From positions 336,365 through 400,364 of the forward strand of contig NZ_JAHKPO010000001.1 in NCBI RefSeq assembly GCF_018860365.1: 64,000 nt of DNA, written 5' to 3'. Shown one piece after another: positions 51,060 through 60,200 of the stretch; the stretch's first letter is position 1, and each line of letters opens with the position of its first letter. This DNA comes from Arenibacter algicola (GTDB lineage Bacteria > Bacteroidota > Bacteroidia > Flavobacteriales > Flavobacteriaceae). A model generated the notes under the pieces. It saw nothing but the letters and a program-made list of their open reading frames with translations, had not been told where the DNA came from and did not search any database. The translations under genes were made by a program, and so were the position numbers.

Positions 51060-51932
51060 TCAGGATTTATTGGCAACTGTGCTTTCGCGTTTATCTTGGT
51101 TCTTACGAAAGATTTTCTTTACATCCTTTCTACTGAGTATTGGTTCAAAGCCTAAGTCCTGCTGAAATTTTCGTAGTTTTTTTCGATTAAAACGATATTT
51201 ACAAAACATTTTCCATTTTAAGTAGCGTTTGTCTTTTTTCTTTTTTAGACCATGTCCAGTCCTATACAACATGGTTTCGTATATAGACCATAATGCAACT
51301 AAATATAAAAAAGGCAAAAATGTTATTGTTAATAGTATTGGTAATAGAAAACTTCTTAAAGTAGATAGTTTCGCAAAATCCTCAAATCCCTGATAGATAC
51401 GATAGACGGTATAGGCTAGAACCACGAGCCCAAAAATCATAGTAATGTTACTAAACAGTTTCTCAACAGCTTTATATTTTGGTTCATCTTTTGTATAAAC
51501 CGTCGAAACTCCAATAATTGTCATTATTGGAATGAGTATTAGTTCTGCTATTAATGAGAAACTATAGAAATTTGCTATAAATTCCAGAATTACAATTCCT
51601 TTAATACTGTCTTTAAAGATTGATTTCAGGTATTTTTTTTCAGACCCAATCTTGTTTGTTTTCATAAGAAGAGGAAATCCAACTAGCATGGGCCAATAGA
51701 TTGTGTCTTTTAATAGTGAAGTATCCCATATCCCCAGTTTGACAAGTCCAATTATTTGAAGTTGCACATAGATTATCATTAATAGAAAAAGAACAATTAA
51801 TTTTTGTTGAAAAAAAGCTTGAATTAATTTAATTGAAGATTTTCTAACATCTTTTTGTGTAAGTGCAATGATTAAAAAAAGGGTTAACCAGAAAATAATA
51901 GCTAATTCTCTCGTGCTAAAAAAGTCAGTCAT
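51060..51932 (-). CDS. Multi-pass membrane protein of unknown function
   Basis: 290 residues with about seven hydrophobic helices (LAIIFWLTLFLIIAL, LIVLFLLMIIYVQLQIIGLV, GIVILEFIANFYSFSLIAEL and others), then a strongly basic tail (GLKKKKDKRYLKWKMFCKYR, FNRKKLRKFQQDLGF). No family was recognised. The gene is isolated by over 200 bp on each side and preceded by GTTGGCAACAATGC, part of the array's repeat. Confidence 0.6.
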   Translation of the reverse strand: MTDFFSTRELAIIFWLTLFLIIALTQKDVRKSSIKLIQAFFQQKLIVLFLLMIIYVQLQIIGLVKLGIWDTSLLKDTIYWPMLVGFPLLMKTNKIGSEKKYLKSIFKDSIKGIVILEFIANFYSFSLIAELILIPIMTIIGVSTVYTKDEPKYKAVEKLFSNITMIFGLVVLAYTVYRIYQGFEDFAKLSTLRSFLLPILLTITFLPFLYLVALWSIYETMLYRTGHGLKKKKDKRYLKWKMFCKYRFNRKKLRKFQQDLGFEPILSRKDVKKIFRKNQDKRESTVANKS

Positions 51933-52349
51933 ATTTTGATTTTCAGCATTGTTGCCAACAATTAAATATAGTAACTAGTGCTTTTATTTCTATTATAGCC
52001 CTAATTTAGCACATCTTTTCCGTTGGCCTAATTATTAATTTAATGGTTTATGGCTCTGCTGACCCTTACCCTATTTTGTTAAGTCCAGTTTCACTTGCTT
52101 GCCAAATTACATGCCTTAAAGAAAAACAATTCTTTGAGAAGTTGGTTGCGGGAAACCGTAAAAAGTGAATGGCACTAGGGTACATAAAAATTATAAAGTG
52201 GCACAATAGATCCGAAATGCGTGCCATATAATGATGCTATACATTTAGCAATCCCGATAGTAAAGGACAAACGGCCCAGGTTCAGTCAATGCGACCTTCA
52301 TGTTAGGCCTACCGACCACACGAACACTTAGTTATTGGCAAATGTTATT
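51933..52349. repeat. Cassette-junction repeat 2 (about 420 bp)
   Basis: The stretch 51990-52170 matches 54570-54750 in many segments: ATTAATTTAATGGTTTATGG against ATTAATTAAATGGTTTATGG, TGGCTCTGCTG in both, AAGAAAAACAATTC in both, TTGGTTG and GGGAAACCGTAA in both. It ends near the next stop with CGAACACTTAGTTATTGG, whose complement matches the one at 53557-53571. No gene is inside. Confidence 0.6.
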
Positions 52350-53159
52350 TTAGAGGTGATTGTCCCTCCATCTTTCCAATCTGGATAACCTACTTTTTAA
52401 TATTTTTTTTGACAACCAATTTTTGTTCTTCTTAATATTTAATGAATTGGTTATAAATTCTTCTTTTGTCAAATTGGGATTTGTAAATTTTCCCTTTCTA
52501 AAACATTCTTTACAAAAGGCATAATTATCACTTTTATTTTTGTTTGTTCCATATTTGAGCATTGAATTAAATTCCAATCCACAGCTTTGACAAAACGAGT
52601 ATAATTTTTCCTTTTGTTTAATTATGTTCTTTTCTCTATTAATGGATGGTATGTCCATAACCCACATTAGTACTCCAAGAAAAAGTAGAGTAAAGCCAAT
52701 ATCTCTAATTTCCATATAATTGGAGAAGTAGTTTTTTTTCAAATTTTCTTCTTCATCTAAATACTTTTGAGAAAAAGTTAGTTTCTTGGTCAGTAAATTC
52801 AGTTGAAATTTATGTTTTTTGTAGCTTTTCCATATTGTTTCTATTGAATCACTAACAATTAAGTTGTTTTTAGGTCCATTAAGAACTCTGGAAAAAACCA
52901 ATGTTGAGTCGGATATAAGTAAAGGGTTTTCAACACTATATTTTGTAGAAAGAAAATCAGAAATTCTAATTAAATCATCTTTTTCATTATCAATTTGCAT
53001 TTGAGCTAGTAAAACTGAATCCCTTATTTCTCTATGTTTGTCAATCTCAGAAAAATACTTTTGCTCCGCAAAGTCCATATAGTAAAAACTATAGCCGATT
53101 AGAAATAATCCTATCAAAGCTAAAAGTTTATAAAGTCTATCTGGAATGCTTATATTCAT
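52350..53159 (-). CDS. Membrane protein with zinc-ribbon, unknown function
   Basis: 269 residues: an N-terminal membrane helix (LYKLLALIGLFLIGYSFYYM), a helical coil of about 120 residues, a second helix (DIGFTLLFLGVLMWVMDIPS), then a zinc-ribbon (FCQSCGLEFN with YAFCKECFRKG, two CxxC pairs) and a basic tail ending KSRLSRLERWRDNHL. The pairs probably bind zinc in the cytoplasm. No family was recognised. It is a single-gene unit in the array. Confidence 0.55.
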   Translation of the reverse strand: MNISIPDRLYKLLALIGLFLIGYSFYYMDFAEQKYFSEIDKHREIRDSVLLAQMQIDNEKDDLIRISDFLSTKYSVENPLLISDSTLVFSRVLNGPKNNLIVSDSIETIWKSYKKHKFQLNLLTKKLTFSQKYLDEEENLKKNYFSNYMEIRDIGFTLLFLGVLMWVMDIPSINREKNIIKQKEKLYSFCQSCGLEFNSMLKYGTNKNKSDNYAFCKECFRKGKFTNPNLTKEEFITNSLNIKKNKNWLSKKILKSRLSRLERWRDNHL

Positions 53160-53584
53160 AATATTAGCTAACGAACGGTTGAAACTTGTAATTACAATTG
53201 TTTTATAGGTCTAATGTATAAAATAAATTTTGCTGTTTTGTTATATCTGGATTTGTACGACACCAATTTTACAGAGTTTGTAGGGAATGACTGTGTTGGT
53301 CTCGGTTTTGCGCTACCCTTGCTTTTGGATTACTATTTTATTACTTACCAATTTAGGGATTTTTGCTTTGTGCTAGAAGAATTTTTCTTGTTTATCTAAA
53401 GTGGCAGAATTTAAAACGGGATGGGTAGCATAAAAAACCGAAATATATTAAGATTTGCCTGTCCCTATAGTTTGGGAAAAATAGATCTATTTTTAATACT
53501 GCTGATATTAATGTTGGGTTCCCTAAGATTTCAATGTATAGGAGGTGCCTGGGACACGAATGCTTAGTTTGTAGTTGTGGTCTT
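53160..53584. repeat. Cassette-junction repeat 3, of the second repeat family
   Basis: 53340-53500 matches 55665-55850: ACCAATTTAGGGATTTTTGC against ACCAATTTAAGAGTTTTTGT, GTGCTAGAAG against GTGCTGGGGA, TAAAGTGGCAGAATTTAAAA against TTAAGTGGCACAAATTAAAC, and GATGGGTAGC against AATGGGAGTC. A more diverged copy lies at 62905-62990. Next to the following stop is CACGAATGCTTAGTTTG, matching the junction at 52319-52335. The short plus-strand frame at 53214 is probably not a gene. Confidence 0.6.
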
Positions 53585-54514
53585 TTACTCAGACCATTTT
53601 GTAGTAAATGCTATATCCTGAATATTAACATTATGTTTGGTCAATTCAGTAATATTTGACTTGTTAAATAAAAATATTGCTATTTTTTCATCTTTGTTCT
53701 TAATAGAGGACTTATTAAACATAATATTTCTTAGCTCCAACATATTATAAATTAACCTGCTGCAGAATTTCGTCATTTCACAATCTCTTTCAGGATCGAA
53801 TAATCTCGTTTTAATTATTGTCTCCTTTTCTTTGTCATTATATTTCTGATATGACACGGAATTGCTTAAGTCAAACTCAAATTCTTCCTTTGAGGTTTTA
53901 GGGTCAATTAATTTTATGGATTGATAATTAGGGAAAGCTCTCATGGTATGTTTATAGGAATTGTATTCATCTCGATTATGAAAATCTATCGCTAATACTT
54001 TAATTGCCACCTTTAGAGATTCTATACTTTCTTGTACATCAGTGAAGTATTTCTTATCAAATTTTTGTCTAGAAAATGTTCCAAGATAAAATATATATTG
54101 TCCTACAGTAACGTTATGTCCTTCAAAATTTATCTTTTTATCAAGTATATTTAATTTCATATTACCATTTGCAATATAACCTATTTTCTTATAATTTCCC
54201 GACCAATTAGATTGAACAACTTGTCTAACTATTTTACTATTATCAGGTATAACTCCCTTATTTGGTAGAAATGCAAAAAAGAATTCGAAAAATGTTTCAA
54301 TTGCGTGAAAATAATTTTGTCTTAAGTCCGCTTGAATTATGAATTTTGTATTCTTTGTGAGTGAAATTCTAGTACCTGCATAATTAAGCTCATTTTCTTT
54401 CAGTAATTCATCTACCGAATCTATATTTGAAAGCAAATTCTTTAAGTACGTAGCTCTAACTTCATGATACTCCTTAACATAAGAATGATAAAATGTTTCT
54501 GGTCTAGTTTCCAA
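53585..54514 (-). CDS. Hypothetical protein, possibly HEPN-like
   Basis: 309 residues, no signal or membrane helix. Segments such as QADLRQNYFHAIETFFEFFF and IDFHNRDEYNSYKHTMRAFP recall HEPN-like helical proteins of defence loci, where a Y-N-x-x-KH element is common. The rest is mixed and not recognised. It lies alone in the array. It may be an RNA-targeting effector, but that is only suggested by the YNSYKH element. Confidence 0.45.
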   Translation of the reverse strand: METRPETFYHSYVKEYHEVRATYLKNLLSNIDSVDELLKENELNYAGTRISLTKNTKFIIQADLRQNYFHAIETFFEFFFAFLPNKGVIPDNSKIVRQVVQSNWSGNYKKIGYIANGNMKLNILDKKINFEGHNVTVGQYIFYLGTFSRQKFDKKYFTDVQESIESLKVAIKVLAIDFHNRDEYNSYKHTMRAFPNYQSIKLIDPKTSKEEFEFDLSNSVSYQKYNDKEKETIIKTRLFDPERDCEMTKFCSRLIYNMLELRNIMFNKSSIKNKDEKIAIFLFNKSNITELTKHNVNIQDIAFTTKWSE

Positions 54515-54925
54515 TAAAATTTTGTTTAAATATTTCAGTTAACAATTGGATATGGTTGTTAACTATATTTCCATTATAGGTCTAATTTACTAAATCTTTT
54601 TATTGGCCTAGTTATTAATTAAATGGTTTATGGCTCTGCTGCCCCCTACCCTATTTTGTGGGGTCTGATTGTTTTAGTTTGCTTAATTTTATGGAACTAA
54701 AGAAAAACAATTCCTTGAGAAATTGGTTGTGGGAAACCGTAATTTGAGGTAGTTTTAGATAATATGATGGTCTAAACACAACGGAATAATAAAGCAAGTA
54801 GGTTACCTTCAGGTCAATGGACAACCGGCGAAGTATGGGAAATAGGGTCTATTTGTTTGGCCCCTTCAGATTTTTCCAGACAGTTGGTAGTAGGTGCACT
54901 AGGCCTAGTTATTGCAGTATGTACT
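54515..54925. repeat. Cassette-junction repeat 4 (about 410 bp)
   Basis: It starts beside the gene at 54514 with AGTTAACAA and TTGTTAACT, a nine-base inverted repeat (54538-54565), and continues with the block shared with 51990-52170. It has no gene. A GGTCAATGGACAACCGGCGA patch lies at 54813-54832. Confidence 0.6.
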
Positions 54926-55259
54926 TTATTTTTTGATTTTTATTATTTCCTCTTTCAGTTTTGGTAATTCTCTCACGATTATTGTCCAAATAACTTCATC
55001 AGAAATGTTGTCATATTCGTGTGCAATTCTGTTTCTTGTCCCGATAATTTGTCTTGCGTTTTGTATTTCAATTTTTGTGTTCTTGTAATTTGTTATTCTG
55101 TTAACCGCTTCTCCGATAATTTCAATATTTCGCTCGACCGCTTTTTTGGTTTTTAAGCTTTTTGAAATTCTAGAAAATCTTTTATTTCAGACAAAAAGTC
55201 GAAAATCTCATCTATCGACCTTAAAATATCCTCAAGCCAAGCATTTTTTTATTATCCAT
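54926..55259 (-). pseudogene. Frameshifted HepT-like HEPN toxin
   Basis: From the ATG at 55257-55259, which overlaps the MntA-like stop, the frame is lost within a run of seven A (55242-55248). Restoring it gives NAWLEDILRSIDEIFDFLSE, then a second break at AAAGCTTAAAAACC, then TKKAVERNIEIIGEAVNRIT and the HEPN motif RNRIAHEYDN, ending KIKK at 54929. The R-x4-H catalytic motif is intact in sequence. Either the toxin is dead and the MntA-like gene is an orphan, or slippage on the A run restores it. The two breaks make decay more likely. Confidence 0.78.
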
Positions 55260-55551
55260 AAAGAACAACTTTTGACTCGTCTATTTCCTTTCTAAAAAAT
55301 GAGTTCTTTATTCCACGTTCTTCTATCAGGTCAATCTGTCTTTTTAATAAATGTTCCAATTTATCCTTTAATTGAAAATACAAGTCTGTATATTCCAACG
55401 GATCATTTTCTTCAAAGTCAACAACAAAGTCAATATCGGATTCTGAAGAAAAATTGTCAGTCAATACGGAGCCAAAAACTGAAAAGTTCTTAACTTTATA
55501 TTGTTCGCAAAGCTGTTTGATCCGTTCTATATTTTTTTCTGATATTTTCAT
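55252..55551 (-). CDS. MntA-like nucleotidyltransferase antitoxin
   Basis: 99 residues. The minimal nucleotidyltransferase motif is FSVFGSVLTDNFSSESDIDF, with GS at 27-28 and D-x-D at 39-41, followed by VVDFEENDPLEYTDLYFQLK. In MntA-HepT systems the enzyme adds AMP to the HepT toxin and silences it. Its stop overlaps the ATG of the broken HepT-like gene, the usual coupling. With HepT frameshifted the pair is probably inactive. Confidence 0.82.
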   Translation of the reverse strand: MKISEKNIERIKQLCEQYKVKNFSVFGSVLTDNFSSESDIDFVVDFEENDPLEYTDLYFQLKDKLEHLLKRQIDLIEERGIKNSFFRKEIDESKVVLYG

Positions 55552-56281
55552 AAATAAATCATATAAATAACAAATTTACGGTTTTTCCGAGAGTTTATCT
55601 GGAGGAACTATTTTTGTTCAGGTTTACCTTCTGCGCTTACCATGCTATTGAAATTGGCTCCTTTTTATTTAGCACCAATTTAAGAGTTTTTGTTTTGTGC
55701 TGGGGAAAATTTTATTGGTTTTCCTTAAGTGGCACAAATTAAACTGGAATGGGAGTCGCCGACAGCCGAGATTTATTAAGAATAGGCATTTCTCACAGCT
55801 ATCGAAAATAGGACCCTTTTAGTTAACATTTTAGTGTTCAGCCTTCCCTACTGCCCGTAAAGTGTTAAGGGTTTAATCCTTCTTATTTCATCGAATTTAG
55901 GGATTTTTGGTCAATATATGTACAGTCGCGGTGATAGTAGCTGCATTTGAGAATACCCAATGGCTAGATGTCCAGCCAAGTTGAGCAAAGACACGGGCGT
56001 GAAGTCTGTCTGTGTGTCCGTCAAAGGCAGGCCCGCCTGCAAGCGAGTCAGGCCCAAACCATTGATCGGTTTTGGGATTTTTTTAGATGTTTGGATTGAA
56101 ATGAGTACAACTTTTCTAATTTTGCAGTCCCTTTAATCAAGGAAATAAGGTTTTGGTTCGGCCAACAGATATTCCCATTTGGCTCCTTGATGCGTGGAGA
56201 AATATCGAACTCGTCTTAAATTGTCACATCCAAGACGAGTTGTCGTAAAAAATCTCTGTTAGTAAATTTTAATACTATGTA
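55552..56281. repeat. Terminal junction of the array with repeat copies
   Basis: 730 bp, no gene. It holds the second-family repeat at 55665-55850, and at 55974-56005 the element CCAGCCAAGTTGAGCA then GGGCGTGA, which recurs as CCGGCCAAGTTATGCA then GGGCGTGA at 62870-62901. At 56026-56052 is a GGCAGGCCCGCCTGC palindrome of a type common in flavobacteria. The array ends here against the T9SS genes. Confidence 0.5.
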
Positions 56282-57169
56282 TTATAGTTTTACATAGAGC
56301 ATTACCTCATGGGTTCCATTGTTCATGCTTGCAATGGTATTATGCGGAGCGGCCTCATAGGCATATCCCAGGTGCAGCCCTTTGCTTGCCTTAAAGATAA
56401 AGAACCCGCCAAATCCTTCGTCCAAACGGTATGCTGCTCCTAGTTCAAACCGGTCCCCCATCGCGAATGCGGCCGTAAAATCGACCGATATGGGGGATGC
56501 CTCCACATATCTCACCATTAGGGAAGGCCTGAAAACAATATTGGCGTTCAGGGGTATATCGTAACCTGCCGCTGCATATAGGTGTATTTTATCCTCTCCC
56601 TGTTTGGCTATCCCGTTGGCATCGTCCAAGCGATCCGGACTAAGGATCCTTGGAACGGACAGGGAGGCGAAGAAGGACTTGCCTTTTAGGTAGGCGCCAG
56701 CACCTATGTTGGGCGTAAACCCACCGTCGATTCCCATTATGCTTGGATCGGATTGTATGCCATAGGTAACTAGTCCGTCCGTGTTCGCCTTATAAGAATT
56801 TAAGCCTGCCTTTACCCCAAGAAAGAGGTGGGTATCTCCGCCAATCTGCAAGTGGTAGGAGAAATCCAGGGCCATGGAAGTTTGGTTCTCAATGAAGGTC
56901 CTGTCATTAATGATGGAAACCCCAAGGCCCAGGTTTTTCCCTACAGGTGTTCCGAAGAAAACGGTCTGTGTCTCCGGGCTACCTTCTATACCGGCCCACT
57001 GGCTCCTAATGCCGACCCCGATATCGGCCCCTTCGTTGGCCCCTGCAAAGGCGGGGTTCACAAGGTTCATATTGTACCTGTAAAAGGTAAAGTTGGGATC
57101 CTGTTGGGCATTTGAAATACCCGAAACCATTAATGCCGTAATGGCAATATATACTATTTTAAATTTCAT
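56282..57169 (-). CDS. PorP/SprF family type IX secretion outer-membrane protein
   Basis: 295 residues with a signal peptide ending SNAQ. Typical segments are QDPNFTFYRYNMNLVNPAFA, GIRSQWAGIEGSPETQTVFF and GFGGFFIFKASKGLHLGYAY, of the PorP/SprF family of outer-membrane barrels. Paired with a T9SS type B protein 37 bp upstream, it is likely the dedicated anchor or export partner of that protein, as SprF is for SprB. It ends with a beta strand (HEVMLYVKL), as outer-membrane proteins do. Confidence 0.92.
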   Translation of the reverse strand: MKFKIVYIAITALMVSGISNAQQDPNFTFYRYNMNLVNPAFAGANEGADIGVGIRSQWAGIEGSPETQTVFFGTPVGKNLGLGVSIINDRTFIENQTSMALDFSYHLQIGGDTHLFLGVKAGLNSYKANTDGLVTYGIQSDPSIMGIDGGFTPNIGAGAYLKGKSFFASLSVPRILSPDRLDDANGIAKQGEDKIHLYAAAGYDIPLNANIVFRPSLMVRYVEASPISVDFTAAFAMGDRFELGAAYRLDEGFGGFFIFKASKGLHLGYAYEAAPHNTIASMNNGTHEVMLYVKL

Positions 57170-57206
57170 TTTGATATTGATTTTTTTAATTGGTTAACGA
57201 TCGGTC

Positions 57207-60200
57207 TTAATAATTGATGAACAGCCATCCCTGAATAGGGGCTATGCCATTGTCTAGATCAATGACGTACATATAGGACCCCGAAGGTAAGCTGTTACTC
57301 CTGGACTTATAGGTGGCGTTCCAATCGTTATTATATCCCTTGCTGGCGAATACCTCGTGTCCCCATCGGTTGTACACCTTGACCAAGGCATTGGGATAGT
57401 TTTCTATTCCGGGTATTACCCAATAATCATTGATTCCGTCCCCATTGGGTGTAAAGGCCTGGGCAGGTACCAAGGTTGGTGTCACCGGTGTCTCTTCTTC
57501 CCCTGGAACAAAAAAGCTGGTATCGTCCAACGGATCTGTATTGTTTGCTAGCTCATCTACATCCGAATCCCCGTCGTTGTCATCATCGGTATCAGAATTA
57601 TTGCCAATACCATCGCCATCCGTGTCGGTATCTTCGGTGGCATCCAAGGGGAAGGCATCTTCCGCATCCGGAGTACCGTCGTTGTCCTTATCGTTATCAC
57701 AAGAATCAGCTATTGAATCCCCATCCGTGTCCTCTCCGGTCAAGGTAAGGATCGCTGTTTCTATTGTAGTATTTCCATGGGAATCCGTTGCCGTTATCGT
57801 AATGGGGTAATCCCCCAAATCGGCACAGTCAAAATCCGTACGGTCAATACTTATGCTCACGGCACTGCAACTGTCATCACTATCAACTAAAAACGCTTCC
57901 GCTGTTATACTGGCGAAACCTGTTTCATTCAATGGCATTTCAATATCCTGCACCACTATTGTCGGAGCCGTTACGTCCGCCAAGGTAACCTCAAAAGCGG
58001 TGCTATGGGTATTCCCGTTGCCATCGTCCGCAGTTAAAGTAATGGTCTGCAATGTCCCGTGTCCACTAATTACGGTTCCCGCAATTGGCGATTGGGTAAT
58101 CGTTGTTGTGCCACAATTGTCCGTAGCCGTTGTTAAACCTGTATAGTCCGGGACAACAAAATTGCAATTGGCATCCAGCTCTTCCTCAATGTTTTGAACG
58201 GCGGTCAATGTGGGAGGAATAAGGTCGTTAAAGGTCACGCTAAAGGTCTGTGTGCCTATTTCACCCAAACTATCCTCAATAGTAACAGTAATGGTACTTG
58301 TTCCCGCCGCACCCAATACCGGTGTTATGGTAAACGTACGGGTATTGCCGTTTCCGGTAACGATAATGTCCGCATTGGCGACTACAGCTGTATTTGAAGA
58401 AGTCGCGGTAACCATAAAGGTATTGTCCCCCGGAAAGGCATCCGTAATCGTTAAGGCAAGTTCTGTGACCGACCCGTTGATACATTCGGACTGGTCCGCC
58501 ACCACTGATCCTACGGGCGAATCGTTGGCCATAGTCGTAAAAGAAACTTCATTTCCATAGCCCGTCCCTCCAACATTGATGGCATAGGCTCGGACAAAGT
58601 ATTCGGTTCCGGAATCAAGTCCTGTTATTTCATCGGAGAAGCTACCGTCCCCATTACCAATTATTATTTTGGGATCATCATCCACATTGGGTGTGCCTGT
58701 AGTGTTATAAACGATACCGCGTTCAGTAACCGTTTGCCCTCCGTTGTCGGTTACCTCACCGCCTAGGATTGCAGTAATGAATGTAATGTTGGACGATGTT
58801 GTTGTGGTAACGGTTGGAGGAACATTTACCGTCATCGTTATTGAATTTGAACTTAATACATCCGTGGTAAACCGATCTACCTCTGCGTTAAAGTTTTGGG
58901 CAACCTCCAATGCCGATAAGGTTTTATTATATACCCTTATCAATCCCATGTTGCCATTCAAGGGATGCTGCCCCGGTGTTTGTCCGTCACCGATCAAATA
59001 ATTTGTGATGGAAGAAAGCGTAGCTATACCTTCGTTTTGGTCTGCTACCTCTACTCCATCTACATAAACCCTAGTGGTGATGTTTCCTGTTTCTACCCCT
59101 GCTGTATAAACAATGTGGTGCCAGACTCCTTCAGAAACCAATATTCCCGAATTTCTGTCTGCATATTGCCCCATATCCCAAAATAAATTTCCAGAGGGAT
59201 CCACACCCAAACGATAATGCAGGTTGGGTGTCGAGAACCAAAATTGATGACCGCCATTTATGCGTTTTACCCAAGTTTCCACCGATAGCGCATTGGTAGA
59301 CGTAATGTCCCAATTGTTCACTGCACTACTTTGAATGGTTGTACTGCTGTTTCCCTGAAAATTAAAACTACCGGCCCCTACAATAGTGGAATAGGAAGTA
59401 GCCAAGTTGGAAGGCAAGGTGGCGTCATTGTTATTGGAGCTTATGTCCGTCCATGCCACTCCGGAACCTGGATAACTGGACCGGTCTCCGGCATCTAAAT
59501 TTAAAACCAAATTTGTATTGACGATAGTTCCCGAATCAGCGGACAATTGCACCTCGATAACATCGCCATTTACCAAATCTGTGGTAGTATAGGTAGCGTT
59601 GGTCTCACCGGGAACCACAATTCCATTTTTCTTCCACAAATAATTTGTGGCAGCGGTTCCGGACGGTGTTGCGGTAAACGTAACGGAAGCATCTGAACTA
59701 ATGGTATTGTCCGTTGCGCTGGAGGATAATGTTAAGCTCGGATTTAATGAAGTGGTAAAACTCTCTTCACTACCATAAGCCGTACCTTCGCTATTGATAG
59801 CATAGGCACGGACAAAATATTGGTTCTCGGCGCTAAGCCCTGTGATTTCATCTGAAAAGCTTCCATCACCATCACCAATTTGTACTTTGGTATCGTCATC
59901 TACATTGGGGGTACCAGTGGTATTATAGACAATGCCTCGTTCGGTGACGATTACGCCTCCATTATCGGTGACCTCTCCGCCAAGGGTTGCTGTGGTATTG
60001 GTAACGCCTGAGGCGGCAGAAGTGGTAACGGTTGGGGCAGTATTAGCAGACAAAACAATAGGATCAGGGCTTACTGCAGGGTCTATTTCATTACCCCCAC
60101 CAGTAGCTGTATGAATCCAATTCCAATTATAGGTTCCTGGATTTCCGTTGTTAGACACATTTGCTATGGTTACTACAATCTCAGATCCACTAGCCACTAT

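Noticed and set aside
53214..53399. 61-residue plus-strand frame in a junction
   Set aside because: It lies in a repeat whose other copies do not keep the frame.
50845..55259. CRISPR array
   Set aside because: Repeats are long, diverged, few and separated by genes; there are no short regular spacers and no cas genes.
57430..57810. Plus-strand serine-rich frame
   Set aside because: It is the antisense of the Asp-rich TSP3-like repeats of the T9SS protein.
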